Shown: one piece after another, positions 12,416-25,600 of the stretch
How positions within the stretch are numbered: position 1 is the stretch's first letter
Layout: each line of letters opens with the position of its first letter
DNA from: Bactrocera neohumeralis
Taxonomy: Eukaryota > Arthropoda > Insecta > Diptera > Tephritidae
Direction of reading: 5' to 3'
Assembly: GCF_024586455.1 (NCBI RefSeq)
Contig: NC_065922.1
Coordinates: 27,710,089 to 27,774,088 of the forward strand
Length of the DNA: 64,000 nt
Notes under the pieces: generated by a model
Told to the model about the DNA's origin: nothing
Seen by the model: the letters and a program-made list of their open reading frames with translations, nothing else
Databases searched by the model: none
Program-made: the position numbers and the translations under genes

Positions 12416-15400
12416 TTATACATTCCGATTGGCTTCAATCGCATTGAAAACATCTTGGATTGTTCCTTGGCTAACGCCGTACTCAGCAATATTGAGGCGC
12501 CGTTTATTTTTTTCCATAGAACCATACAAAAATGAATAACTTACAATAGGGACTGGCAAATAAAATTTGAAGCAATTATCGATGCGCACCCTAAAATACC
12601 AAAAATTACTTAAAAATCTTATAAAATAGTTTGTTACTCAACTGTAATTCAGAATCTTCATGCAAGAAGGTAACAAAACGCACTAAGTTCTCAGCGTCCT
12701 TATATAGACTACAAACAATAAAAAACAAATAGTATATTATTACGTTTGTAAATAATTTAAATAATCTTTTTTAGCAACTGACTTGTCTTTAGCTTCCTCA
12801 GCATTCGCACCATCAATCTTCAATTTTACATCTAAGTAAAACCCTTTCGTATATCTGTTACGTAGATATTGGGCATTACCAAATGCCCACATCTCGCCCT
12901 CATTGTAAATAAGCACACGATCGGCTAATGCCTCTAACTCGATTGCGTTTGATGTTGTGAAAATTAAAGTTTTGCCCAAAAAACGCTTATAACGCAAAAC
13001 ATTCCATATTTCTCGACTAGTGCGTGGTGCAAGTCCACGTGTCGGTTCATCCAATATTGTAACAGTCGGTTGAGCGATCAATGCCAGCGCTATGTTGACT
13101 TTGCGACGCCGATCAACGCTGATACCACGTATCGGTTTATCCATATAGGAACCCATAATAAAAGCACTTGAAAGATCTCGTAAAATTCCTTTAATATCAT
13201 TTGGTACAACACCGCGCAACATGCAAAAGAAGCGTAAAATTTCTCGTGGCGTAAATGTTTCCCAAAGCCCATGATCTTGCGGTACAAATGACATTTTTGC
13301 AAGTGCTTTCTTAGGATCATATTTCAGTTCGATGCCATCAACGAATATATCACCAAAAGCAAAATTGGTTTGGCCAATAAGTTGGCCAGCAACATGTGAT
13401 TTTCCACTATGGTGTGAGCCGAATATTGCCAAGCATTGACCCCTACAATCATAAAAAAAGATTATTAAATGATATTATGAAAATAACTGAAAATTAAATT
13501 AATGTTACTTTAGTGGACGCAATATAAAATTATTTCTCTAAATTATTAAAAATAACATAACGCATTGCTTAAGATCGTATTCTACGCGGTTTGATTGGAT
13601 ATTGAATATGATGTTCAATATTAAAGGAATGTCTGCCATAAGTTTATACCCTGCACGGGGTATATTAAGTTTGCGACGAAGTTTGTAACCCCTAGAAGGA
13701 AACGTCGGAGAGCCTAGTATATATGTACCTCTATATCTATGTACATACAAAATGATCAGCGTGACGAGCTGCTCCCTCAATTTATGAGATATTGATCTGA
13801 AATTTTATACAACTTATCGTTTTCTTCTCAAGAAACTGCTCATTTCTCGAAACCGCCGATATTAGTCCACTATAGCATATATAGTGAAACTGCCGTATAA
13901 ACTGAACAAACAAAATTAAGTTCAACTGAACGCTCAAAGCTCTTGCACGTCATCTTTGTTTTTGTGGGGGGTGCAACCGAAGTGAACTTTTTATTTGTTA
14001 TTTTTTAAATTATCATGGAGTCGTTATAAAAATTACCATTAGTTAAGTTTTCACAAAGATGTAAAGTGGAAAAATAATGTTACTCACTCGTTTACTATAA
14101 ATGAAATTGTATCCAGAGAATTTACTTTTTTAAGTATTTTGTATTCAAGCTGATCCACCATAAAACGTTTTTTCAGACTGCTTTGTAAATCCTGTTCGGC
14201 TACATATTGCTTTAACTCCACCACATCACGATCGTCGTAAGGATGTGTTGCGGAATGAAGAGTTTTTATGCTACAAACGTAAATTTTATGAATGCAAGTA
14301 CAATTACTTATACATTATATAAAGAAACATACTCTCTCTTCGACGAAAACATCTTACGAGTTTTCCTAGATTCTACAACACATATGGCAATAAATAGAAA
14401 CACAGCTGATATTAGCATGTAGCAAATTACAACTAGAATTCCGGGATCCTCAAACTTGAAAATAGTTGACACTGTTAAAATATGAAAATATAAAAGCATG
14501 CATCTAACTGGACAAATACAATTAATAAGGTAATTAAAAACATATACATATGTAGATATCTGCATTAAATATTATTATCTCATCTACTAAGTGTATGGAA
14601 TGTAAATATTGCTGGTTATTGGAAAAGAAAACGAAAATTGAAAACTGAGTGACTATCTGTCTGCCCGTATGTGCGGGCGATAACCCCACCCTTTCCGCAT
14701 ATAACGGTTCTGTTAAAAACTACTAAAAGCGCGATAAATCAATAAATAAATTCTACAGATAAATTAAATTTTACACTTGAGATAAAACAAGATGACTTTA
14801 TAAGAGCCGCAGTCAAAAATGGATGATAAGCGTGGTAGCGCCTACGTTTAGATGGAAAGCCTACTCGACCCATATAGACCAAATTTGATATTTAATGTTA
14901 CCTCGACATTCCTATATTACAGTGCGAAAACAAACGGAATCGGACTACAACCACGCCTACTTCCCATATAACCCAACACGAAAATATCGGTCAATCTCTG
15001 AGATACATATGTACATATAGTATATTATAGAAATTCGAAGAGTACCCTTTCTTAATATGTCTGTAGGTCAAAAATGGGTATAATCGGATCAATAACTTCC
15101 TTAGATACATACATATATCTAATAGAAAGATTTTCGAACTTCCAATAGACTTTAAACCGCATATATCGGCAAATGTGTGAGTTTTTTTTTTTTAATAAAA
15201 TTGTGCGAGTGTGTCTTTAAGACTAAAATGAGGTGAAAATTTGCCTTAGACCCCATATAACTTACTAACTTTATGCACTTGAAGATATTTCCCTGGCTTT
15301 GATCCTGACAAGTTGCAAGAGTATGAAATATTCGATTACAACCGAACTTGGCCCTTCCTTACTTGTTTAAATTATTACTTACCACAGCATTGTGGTATAG

Positions 15401-18400
15401 TAGCACATATATTCTTCTTGTCACAATCTTCATCATCCTCGCATGCTTGTTCACAATATTCTTCTTCCTTAGTTTCTGTATATACATTACTTATGCCATC
15501 CATAAGGGAAAATGTAGGAAATATTGCCCAAATATAAAATATTATATCATTGTCCAAGAAAATATTCCAATACACAATATACGAAAATATTCCTTTGAAA
15601 ACAAACAATATTTGAATAGTTAGCATTGAGATTCCAAAATAATTTTTGAACTTTCTAATTTTACCTGTTCCAACCTGTATTAAAACTGCTATAAGAAATG
15701 CTGACCACATCGTACAATAGAAGTATATAGAGAGTAAATATATCAAGGCTAAGCCAGGTACTCCATAGACATTCATTAATAACATTGCATCTAAAAATAT
15801 AATAATCAGCAATCATTTAAATTTGAAATGTTTAATATAATTCGATAACTTACACATCTTGTGCGAAAACGAATAACCTTCGATGGGTGATAAAGCCAGT
15901 ATAATTGTATAGACAATGGAATATGAGAAGAACGTTATATAATCCCATAGAAAATTCACACACCAATACCGTGCCATACTAACACCGGCTATTTTTTGTA
16001 GTGTTAACAAATGATATTTACGCTCCTCCACAAGAGGCACAATAAAGCAAGCAATCGATATTGGTATGGCAATTCCCAAGACCATTGGTAATAGTAAATG
16101 GGTCTTCTCTTGATCAAGCACGTGAATTTTGGCACGTAATGGCGTGGGTTCTGGATGATTAGCGACTGTAGTTATTGCTTTAATATCTTTATTTCTAAAT
16201 AAATAAAAATTATAAATGTTTTATATTAATTATATCCTTTATACGTACACATTACATTGCATAAACAAATCTATATATTATGTTATAAGGCCGAATATCT
16301 TATTTATTATACGAGATATTCATTTTAAAGGAAACTAAACAGACTGTTTCTTAAGTAAAATTTGAAATGGATAATGAGGATACTAAATCGCGGTATTTTT
16401 ATTGCATCTCGAAACTTCCTCAACCACCAGCAAAATCTCCTATTGCGCTGATAACTACACGGTTAAGTCATCGGGCACTTCACGCTTCTTTAATACAAAG
16501 GGTTTCACACCCTTCGTTATTAAATATACGGCGTATTTTTGAGGGGCTTGCAGAAGAAAGTCATAGGACTTGCGGAACAAATTACAGACATGTCAGAATT
16601 CCTCACTACCTCGTATGATTCTAACCACATCATGACTTGACCCCTTAAACGCATAAATTTAACACCCCTTCTCCGTTGTTCCTTTACTGGACCTCCCCTT
16701 TTTGTTGTTACTGTTGTTGTAGCGGTTAACTAATCTCGGCATGGGTGGTAAGGTTCCTGCTGGTTATCATCGAAGTCATCTAACGATAGGAAACGTCATG
16801 TTTCGATTAGGCCGGGCATCAGGGAGAGGTGTATTAGATGAGTGTGCATTTGACATGCAAAGAGAAGATTGGGGTCAAGTGCGGGCTTGCTTGAATAATA
16901 TTTGGTATGTCGGAGTGATATGTAGGAGTTTAAACTCGGAAGGCAACTCGGCCTCTCGTCTGCAATGGGTTGCTTAGCTTTTTCTACGAAAATATCTCGG
17001 CAGAAACTGCTTGGAGAGGAGTACATTGTGTTCTATAACCGGATATTAGGAGGCATCTTTTTACTGTATGGAGTGATGTGTTCTGACAGGTCTGAGCTTG
17101 TTCGTCTGCGTTTCAGGCCATCCAGGCGACCATATCGGTGCTACATAGCTTATGACCGACTGGGCAATTGTCTTGTATGTTGCCGAGAGCGTTTTTTTTT
17201 TGTCTTTTCCTCGGGTGCTGCCGGTTAGCGACTTGAAGATTTAGTTGCGGTTCTGCACTTTGACAATAATCGCGGTCGTATGCAGAGCTTCTGCTTCGGC
17301 TATCAAGTGCAACGCCAAAATTTTAGAGTTTTATTTCATCGACTGTGGATATTAAGATCTAGTCTGAACTCCTTCGTCTAGTTCGTGAAAATTTTGTTTG
17401 TGGATTTAAGTGTTAGGCCCTTTGCAGAGCAGAATAGTGAAAGATCGGTGAAATAACTGTTTACTGAACTTCCCTTTAGTTGAAAGCGATGAAAATATTT
17501 AAAATCTTACCGGTAACTAACCGCGACAACAACAAAAAATAAACATAACATTTGACTTACGAAAGATACAAATTATGCATTAAATTCAACACAAGTGGAG
17601 CGGAATGGAAGATGCGTTGATTAAACCAGCCGGTGTATATTTCGCCATTAACTTCTACTGCGCCAAATTTGTCCATCACCGTTTCTGATTTCTTTAAAAA
17701 ACTCTCAAAATTAACATGAAGGCAACGAAGCGAGTTTTGGTCAAATCTTAACGAACTTTCGCCAACACGCTTTTTTCTTATAGGGTTATAGACCTGAATG
17801 GTTTTACAGTCTTTGAATGCTGTTAAATCGATGTTTTTTGTAGCACCCAACTCTATGGGATTGTAGCGCGTTGGTGGTACATTCATGCTATTCTTTGCCA
17901 TTATGGCTATCAAAAGTATAAAAATGAATGAAACGGCCATTGTTATGAGAGGCACAAAGTTTGGCGCTTGATGTATGAGCTTCTTATTTAGTAATGCGTA
18001 AGTTTGTTGCCTTCCAAGCTTTTTTGAAGAGATATATTCGCATGTAGGTTTTTCTATAATTATGCGAAAAGAAATAAAAATTAAAATCCCTTTTAATGAA
18101 ATCTTGTTCAAATTTAAAATGTTTTTATACATACTATCGCTAATTATGACTTGTTTCGTTTTACGTGTACCCATTGTCATGTAAATTTCAGTAAGCTCGC
18201 TACTCAGTGCTCGCATATCTATGATGCCAAGATTTTTTTGCTCCTTCTCCAAATGTATCAACATATTTTGAAATTTCGGCCTCATATCAAGTGGCAGTTT
18301 GTAGTAGAGTAGCTCTCCAATTTCATTTTCCGGTATAACTCCAGGTATAAATCGTCCTATTAACTCAGTTATAGCTTCGGTTGATGCTGTGGCGGATTTG

Positions 18401-21400
18401 ACTATTATCTAAGGGACAAAGACATAAACAAATAGAAGCTTTATGAGTAATGTTTAAATAAACAAGCAGGAGTATGTACTAAGCAACAGAATTTGATATT
18501 TATATTTCAAAGCGATGGTTAGAACCGAGTAAGAACCGTGACAAGAAATTATACGGTTGCTTTATCAATGCTAGATTTTACGATCGAACCCTTCTTCTTC
18601 TATATAACTTCTACAATTGCCTTTAATTTGATCGATCTAACCATATAATAATGACATGAATATAACTCCTGTCATTCTGGAATCTATTTTTGATGGTAGA
18701 ACAGTCTCTCCATGTGACGGATCTCACATCTGGCTCCGGATTTATATACAATTAAGGAACGCTACCTCAACACCATTACGCAAAACTATTGGGGAATGGC
18801 AAATAACACTTAAAGCAAAAAAAGGTTAACTTCAGTTAACTCGAAGCTATAATACTCTTCACAGTTTTCATACAAGAACTTGATTTTTATGGGTCAGTTT
18901 TTATGGCAGCTATATGAAGATTGAGAAGTTGTCTTTAAAAATAATTCACGCCAATTTTGTGAAAATATTTTCTGAGATAAAAAAAGTTTTCCATACAAGA
19001 AGTTAATGCTGTAGTTCAGTTTGTATGACAGCTACTTATATGTTATAGAGGTCCCATATCAGCCATTCCTACAAGTAAGCAGATACGTGTTCAAACTTTC
19101 ATGTGCATATTTTTGAAAGTTCCCCCCCGTTTTCTCCTGGGTTTTATAAACTTCATGATAAAGGTAATATATCCTGTCAGGGTTTAAAAATTGTTTCATT
19201 TGCATACTGATTCTATGACGTTTCGCATACATGTATAAATTTTGTGGTTTACCCCACGTTTATATGTATATATCCACATAATGCAAATATGTATAAATTA
19301 TTACCAAATCACAGCCGACACCAAATTTATTCCTAAGGAAAAATGGTGTGCCATAAGTTAAGAGCGCGCCTTCACCGAACATCGCAATACGATCTCCAAC
19401 AGCTTCGGCTTCAGTTATGTCGAATGTGGTCATCACAATAGCGCGACCATATTTTTCTTTATGTAATATGCTCCAAAATAAACGTTGCTCTTTTCCTTTC
19501 ATATGAAGTGTAGGTTCGTCAAGTAAAACGATTTTTGTACCACCAGCAATAGCGCAACCCAAACTTACAAAACGTTTTTGACTATAGGTTAATGATTTCA
19601 CCAACGTTTTACGTTGTATTCGTGTTGCTCTCACAGATTCGAAAAACTTATCTAATTCCATATTGATTTTTTGATTATCTCTTGCTGGTAATTTAATTAG
19701 CATATAATATTTTAATGTTTCTTCAACAGTCAGTAAATCAAATAAAGCGTTATTTGGCATGCATACATCTATGCTACCACGATATTTATTCCAATGTTCA
19801 TACAAATCATTATGTTCAATTTGTACTTGTCCCAGCAGTGGTCGCCTCCAACCAGCCATTATTTGAATTATTGTCGTTTTGCCGGAGCAATGTGGTCCAA
19901 ATATGACAGTAATCTCATTGGCATAGATACGCATTGTTATATTTTTAAGTTGTATTCTGCCGGAATTGTGTTTGGTGTGCACATTTTTTAAACGTATCAA
20001 TTCAACACTGCTGATGGTGCCGAATTCAAAATTTTCCCAAATTATAGGTTTTTCAAGTATTAAAATATTGTGTTTTTTCGAATTTGGAGCTTTGGCGGGC
20101 TTATTCATTGTGGTAAGACAGTGTCCACTACAGCATAAGCTGAATGGCAACGTTTTAATGTAAGGCCCTGGACTAAAATACTCCGCTATGGAAATCAATA
20201 TCCAATAAAATGCGCAGTTTGCCAACATCGTTATGACTGGATTTAAAAAATCATCGCCCTCTTGAAACTCACGCATTCCATATGCAAATCCATTGTTGGC
20301 AAAGCCAATAAAGCAAATGAACAAAATTGTGGTCATTTCCAAATAATGCTCCACCAAAATTGAGAATAATGAATACATGGTAAGCCATATCAGAGCTCCG
20401 AACAATACAGCGTGCAGTGCTTTAGTCGAAATTGAGACTATAAACACGGCGGTAATCAGGAGTGCAATATTGTATGAAATTAGATAAAGGACCAACCAAA
20501 TAATGTTACTAGCGAATTTTCCCTCAAGTGGCAGCTATAAATAGAGAGAGCAATATGATTGTTATGTTATTTGAGATATTAACATTTTGGTAATTGAAGT
20601 TTAATATAACTCAGGCATATCGAGACTATTGCCTTATCAAGTATTGAAACCGCGATAACGATTTTCAATAACAATCAAAGCTTTATACATGATAAAATAG
20701 GGAATAGAAAGTTGAAAATCTAATTTTGATTGATTTTATAGTAATATACATATGTATATGATATATGTGATTATCTTACCAAAACCACAATTGCAATGAA
20801 TATATCCAAAACTAATAAATGCAAAAAAGAAAGAATGCAGTTGCCAGTCCAGTACTTGGCATAATCAAATCCATATCTCCAATGATGAGCTAAAATATTC
20901 TCTTCTCGTTCACGCCCATATCGCTTGAAATGTTTAATAAAAATCAATGTATACTCGTATATATATATTGTATATACTCATGTCATATATCTAAGAATAA
21001 TTCGTTAAAACGCTCTATTACCCATAGAATATTTAGAAATGGTAAAAAGAATGAAAAACTGAAGCAAAACATCGATATACTGGACTTGTTGTTGGCAGAA
21101 CACATTCTCGCATTGGTATGTTGTCGAAATGATCGCACTGTAAAATTTATGCTACTTATATCTTGATCCTGTGTCTTGAGTAACCATTTAGCAAATATTT
21201 GATGTTGCAACTGCAAGAAACCCTCTCGTAAATATAAATCATCTTGCACGTTTTTTTCGCCAGCATCCTGAGCAAGTATACCGCTACAGCGTGTTGCCCA
21301 AAGTTCTGTACCCATATGATTTAAGTCCTTTGTTCGAAACTCACTTGGAAAACGTATTTCATTTTCTAGATTAGTCTTTGTCGTCGATATCAATTTAACA

Positions 21401-21887
21401 GCTGCTAGTGTTGTATTTCTGTCGAATCTGTTCATCATTGATTTTTCTGTTTTATATGACTTTGCTTCGGTTAATTGTAGACTTTTTGCAACTTCATCCA
21501 TTATACCGGTAGCCGTCTCATCGTCTGGAGTATATGTAAGATTTGTTGGCATTGTTTTTTCAGAGACGCTTAATAAGTATCTAATGAATAAAAATAATAT
21601 TAATGAAATGTGATTCAAATATTTTCCATACATAATGGAAAAAAAGTAATAATTTTTTTCCAAACTTACTTTAGAATGTCTAAATTATCGAGATTTTGTT
21701 CGTCATATATCACAATCTTTTTAAGGTCTTCATCAGTCAGTTCATTATTGATCGAAGGGGTTGTGGGGAACAGAACAGCGAGTAAATAACATATAATTAT
21801 TATAGCTATTTCTGAGATGGTTTTTTTAACTGAACGAATTTCAAATTTAAAATTTTTACTAACGGCAGTTTTAACCGAGGCAGGCAT
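12416..21887 (-). CDS. ABCA-subfamily full ABC transporter with atypical ATPase motifs
   Basis: This is a full-length ABCA-type transporter, presumably a membrane lipid carrier. The model has 14 exons, complement of 12416..12590, 12643..12708, 12744..13442, 14088..14270, 14333..14471, 15383..15592, 15665..15790, 15854..16194, 17561..18053, 18135..18408, 19305..20534, 20780..20923, 21022..21580 and 21670..21887. All phases match, giving 1618 aa (human ABCA3 1704). The order is membrane segment, extracellular loop, membrane block, NBD1 (about 480-717), regulatory domain, second membrane half with a Cys-rich loop, NBD2 (about 1306-1540), C-terminal regulatory domain. Walker A (GPHCSGKT, GSHHSGKS) and Walker B (IVLLDEP, VTILDEP) are intact, but the signature reads LTYSQ and ISVDR and both switch histidines are absent. 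The weakest splice site is the GTTGAG donor before 12643. It may be the CG1494-type gene of Drosophila (memory only). Confidence 0.88.
13646..13980 (+). repeat. Dispersed repeat family 1, partial copy in ABCA intron
   Basis: This begins with the family's 5' palindrome (TACCCTGCACGGGGTA) and continues with the GACGAAGTTTGTAAC, AAACGTCGGAGAG and ACTATAGCATATA blocks seen at 54.2 and 57.3 kb. The 3' hairpin end is not present. It sits in the intron between ABCA exons at 13442 and 14088. Confidence 0.7.
14640..15367 (+). repeat. Probable dispersed repeat family 2 in ABCA intron
   Basis: This intronic block is unlike its AT-rich surroundings. It carries a CTGTCTGCCCGTATGTGCGG stretch, an ACCACGCCTACTTCCCATAT stretch and a tail ending ACTTGGCCCTTCCTTACTTG. 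I recall these phrases as typical of a common noncoding repeat in fly genomes, but cannot name it. The exact ends are uncertain. Confidence 0.5.
16340..17480. repeat. Probable non-coding repeat insertion in ABCA intron
   Basis: This block in the intron between ABCA exons 16194 and 17561 is GC-richer than other introns here and makes up most of a 1.37-kb intron, where its neighbours are mostly under 100 nt. It includes a TTGTTGTTACTGTTGTTGTA run and a 10-T run. ORFs in it resemble no protein I know. An insertion is inferred from size and composition only. Confidence 0.4.
18817..19186 (-). repeat. Dispersed repeat family 1, inverted copy in ABCA intron
   Basis: On the minus strand this begins near the TATCCTGTCAGGG-type start, passes through AACTTCATGATAAAGG and ends with the CTTCGAGTTAACTGAAGTTAACC variant of the family's 3' hairpin. 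It lies between ABCA exons 18408 and 19305, and is diverged and internally deleted. Confidence 0.6.
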
Positions 21888-22644
21888 TTCAGTTGATTTA
21901 TTTAGAGCTACAATAAAATATAAAAATGCATATTACATAAGGTTTTATTCCGAAAGCAATAATACAAATTTGTTTTTGTAAATTTGCAACAATAAATGTA
22001 TGTTTTATACATTTATAAATATACATTTGCATGTATGTATATTAACGTATCCGTTATTTCTCCAAGTTGATTTTTTTCTGCCAACGTCCTTTATAGTTTC
22101 AGTATTTGCTCTAAAAATAATAATCCAAAGTCCTTTATTTTCAGTTTAAACTGCGCTTTAATCATATTTCTTTTCCCATATATGTACATACATATAATAA
22201 TATAAGTTTTTATGCCATATTTTGCATTAAACAAGTAAATATATAACTTTGAAAAAGTGATATTCTACTACAAAATATTCTGCTCTACAAGAAAGGTCGT
22301 AAAGAATTTTTCATAAAAATATTCATTTAAAGGTATAAGCTGTTAAAGTTTTAAATCAAATGGTACAAATGATTCAAATGCACTTTCTGGTTGCTCATAC
22401 GACATGGTGTACTATATAAATACCATACAGTACATTTGCTGCATAACTTTAACTGCTTATAACTTTTAAATTAATATTTTTAATTAAAAAATCGTTTTTT
22501 ATAGAGCGAAAAATATCTTTCATTCGAACCTGAAGATTTATTTGTTTTAAAATAAAAAAATTATTGCAAAAGATCAAAAAATCCCATTTATAGTAATATA
22601 TATTGGAAAAATAATAAAATCAAATAAAAAATTTTTGAAATTAC
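21888..22644. other. Region upstream of ABCA start, before the 115-bp array
   Basis: This is very AT-rich DNA with TACATATGTA-type microsatellites near 22030 and 22190. It should contain the ABCA promoter. No convincing core promoter or ORF is visible. Confidence 0.45.
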
Positions 22645-25600
22645 AACGTGACTTCAGAAGAAGCAGGCTGCCAGCTGGCTCTATAAAAGAAAAGCAGCCA
22701 CCGTGAATGGCCAGTAGTGCTCACGTGACTTTCGCGCAACGATGTAATTCGATTTGGTACTCACAACATGACTTCAGTTGAAGCTAGCTTCCAGCTTGCT
22801 CTATATAACTAAAGTAGGCAGCGCGCCTGGCCAGTGCTTAGGTGCCTCTGGTGCGGCGATGTAATGTGAGCCAGTCCTTACGTGACTCTCGCGCCGTGAT
22901 GTTATGTGATTTGAAGTCCGCGAGGTAAATTCACAAGAAGCTAGCTGCCAGTTGGCTATATACGTAAAGCAGGCACCGTGCCTGGCCAGTCCTTAGGTGA
23001 CTCTCGCGCCGTGATGTTATGTGATTTCAAGTCCGCGAGGTAAATTCACAGGAAGCTAGCTGCCAGTTGGCTATATAAGTAAAGCAGGCAGCGCGTCTGG
23101 TCAGTGCTTAGGTGACTCTCGCGCCGTGATGTTATGTGATTTGAAGTCCACGCGGTAAATTCACAGGAAGCTAGCTGCCAGTTGGCTATATAAGTAAAGC
23201 AGGCTGCACGCCTGGCCAGTGCTTAGGTGAAGTCCACGCGGTAAATTCGCAGGAAGCTAGCTGCCAGTTGGCTATATACGTAAAACAGGCAGCACACCTG
23301 TCCAGTGCTTAGGTGACCCTGGTGCGGCGATGTTATGTGATTTGAAGACCACGCGGTAAATTCGCGGGAAGCTAGCTGCCAGTTGGCTATATAAGTAAAG
23401 CAGGCAGCGCGCCTGGCCAGTGCTTAGGTGACTCTCGCGCCGTGATGTTATGTGATTTGAAGGTCACGCGGTAAATTCACAGGAAGCTAGCTGCCAGTTG
23501 GCTATATAAGTAAAGCAGGCAACGCGCCTGGCCAGTGCTTAGATGACTCTCGCGCCGTGATGTTATGTGATTTGAAGTCCACGCGGTAAATTCACAGGAA
23601 GCTAGCTGCCAGTTGGCTATATAAGTAAAGCAGGCAGCGCGTCTGGTCAGTGCTTAGGTGACTCTCGCGCCGTGATGTTATGTGATTTGAAGTCCACGCG
23701 GTAAATTCACAGGAAGCTAGCTGCCAGTTGGCTATATAAGTAAAGCAGGCTGCACGCCTGGCCAGTGCTTAGGTGACCCTGGCGCCGTGATGTTATGTGA
23801 TTTGAAGGTCACGCGGTAAATTCACAGGAAGCTAGCTGCCAGTTGGCTATATAAGTAAAGCAGGCAACGCGCCTGGCCAGTGCTTAGGTGACTCTCGCGC
23901 CGTGATGTTATGTGATTTGAAGGTCACGCGGTAAATTCACAGGAAGCTAGCTGCCAGTTGGCTATATAAGTAAAGCAGGCAACGCGCCTGGCCAGTGCTT
24001 AGGTGACTCTCGCGCCGTGATGTTATGTGATTTGAAGTCCACGCGGTAAATTCACAGGAAGCTAGCTGCCAGTTGGCTATATAAGTAAAGCAGGCAGCGC
24101 GCCTGGCCAGTGCTTAGGTGACTCTCGCGCCGTGATGTTATGTGATTTGAAGGTCACGCGGTAAATTCACAGGAAGCTAGCTGCCAGTTGGCTATATAAG
24201 TAAAGCAGGCAACGCGCCTGGCCAGTGCTTAGGTGACTCTCGCGCCGTGATGTTATGTGATTTGAAGTCCACGCGGTAAATTCACAGGAAGCTAGCTGCC
24301 AGTTGGCTATATAAGTAAAGCAGGCAACGCGCCTGGCCAGTGCTTAGGTGACTCTCGCGCCGTGATGTTATGTGATTTGAAGTCCACGCGGTAAATTCAC
24401 AGGAAGCTAGCTGCCAGTTGGCTATATAAGTAAAGCAGGCAACGCGCCTGGCCAGTGCTTAGGTGACTCTCGCGCCGTGATGTTATGTGATTTGAAGTCC
24501 ACGCGGTAAATTCGCAGGAAGCTAGCTGCCAGTTGGCTATATAAGTAAAGCAGGCAACGCGCCTGGCCAGTGCTTAGGTGACTCTCGCACCGTGATGTTA
24601 TGTTATGTGATTTGAAGTCCACGCGGTAAATTCACAGGAAGCTAGCTGCCAGTTGGCTATATAAGTAAAGCAGGCAACGCGCCTGGCCAGTGCTTAGGTG
24701 ACTCTCGCGCCGTGATGTTATGTGATTTGAAGTCCACGCGGTAAATTCACAGGAAGCTAGCTGCCAGTTGGCTATATAAGTAAAGCAGGCAGCGCGCCTG
24801 GCCAGTGCTTAGGTGACTCTCGCGCCGTGATGTTATGTGATTTGAAGTCCACGCGGTAAATTCACAGGAAGCTAGCTGCCAGTTGGCTATATAAGTAAAG
24901 CAGGCAGCGCGCCTGGCCAGTGCTTAGGTGACTCTCGCGCCGTGATGTTATGTGATTTGAAGTCCACGCGGTAAATTCACAGGAAGCTAGCTGCCAGTTG
25001 GCTATATAAGTAAAGCAGGCAGCGCGCCTGGCCAGTGCTTAGGTGACTCTCGCGCCGTGATGTTATGTGATTTGAAGGTCACGCGGTAAATTCACAGGAA
25101 GCTAGCTGCCAGTTGGCTATATAAGTAAAGCAGGCAACGCGCCTGGCCAGTGCTTAGGTGACTCTCGCGCCGTGATGTTATGTGATTTGAAGTCCACGCG
25201 GTAAATTCACAGGAATCTAGCTGCCAGTTGGCTATATAAGTAAAGCAAGTATCGTGCCTGGCCAGTGCTTGGGTGACTCTCGCGCCGTGATGTTATGTGA
25301 TTTGAAGGTCACGCGGTAAATTCACAGGAAGCTAGCTGCCAGTTGGCTATATAAGTAAAGCAGGCAACGCGCCTGGCCAGTGCTTAGGTGACTCTCGCGC
25401 CGTGATGTTATGTGATTTGAAGTCCACGCGGTAAATTCACAGGAAGCTAGCTGCCAGTTGGCTATATAAGTAAAGCAGGCAACGTGCCTGGCCAGTCCTT
25501 AGGTGACTCTCGCGCCGTGATGTTATGTGATTTGAAGGTCACGCGGTAAATTCACAGGAAGCTAGCTGCCAGTTGGCTATATAAGTAAAGCAGGCAACGT

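Noticed and set aside
16741..17228. Plus-strand ORFs in the ABCA intron
   Set aside because: They overlap in different frames, resemble no protein and lie in a probable non-coding repeat.
24422..24622. 66-codon ORF inside the 115-bp array
   Set aside because: The unit length is not a multiple of 3, so the ORF is a chance product of two units read in different frames.
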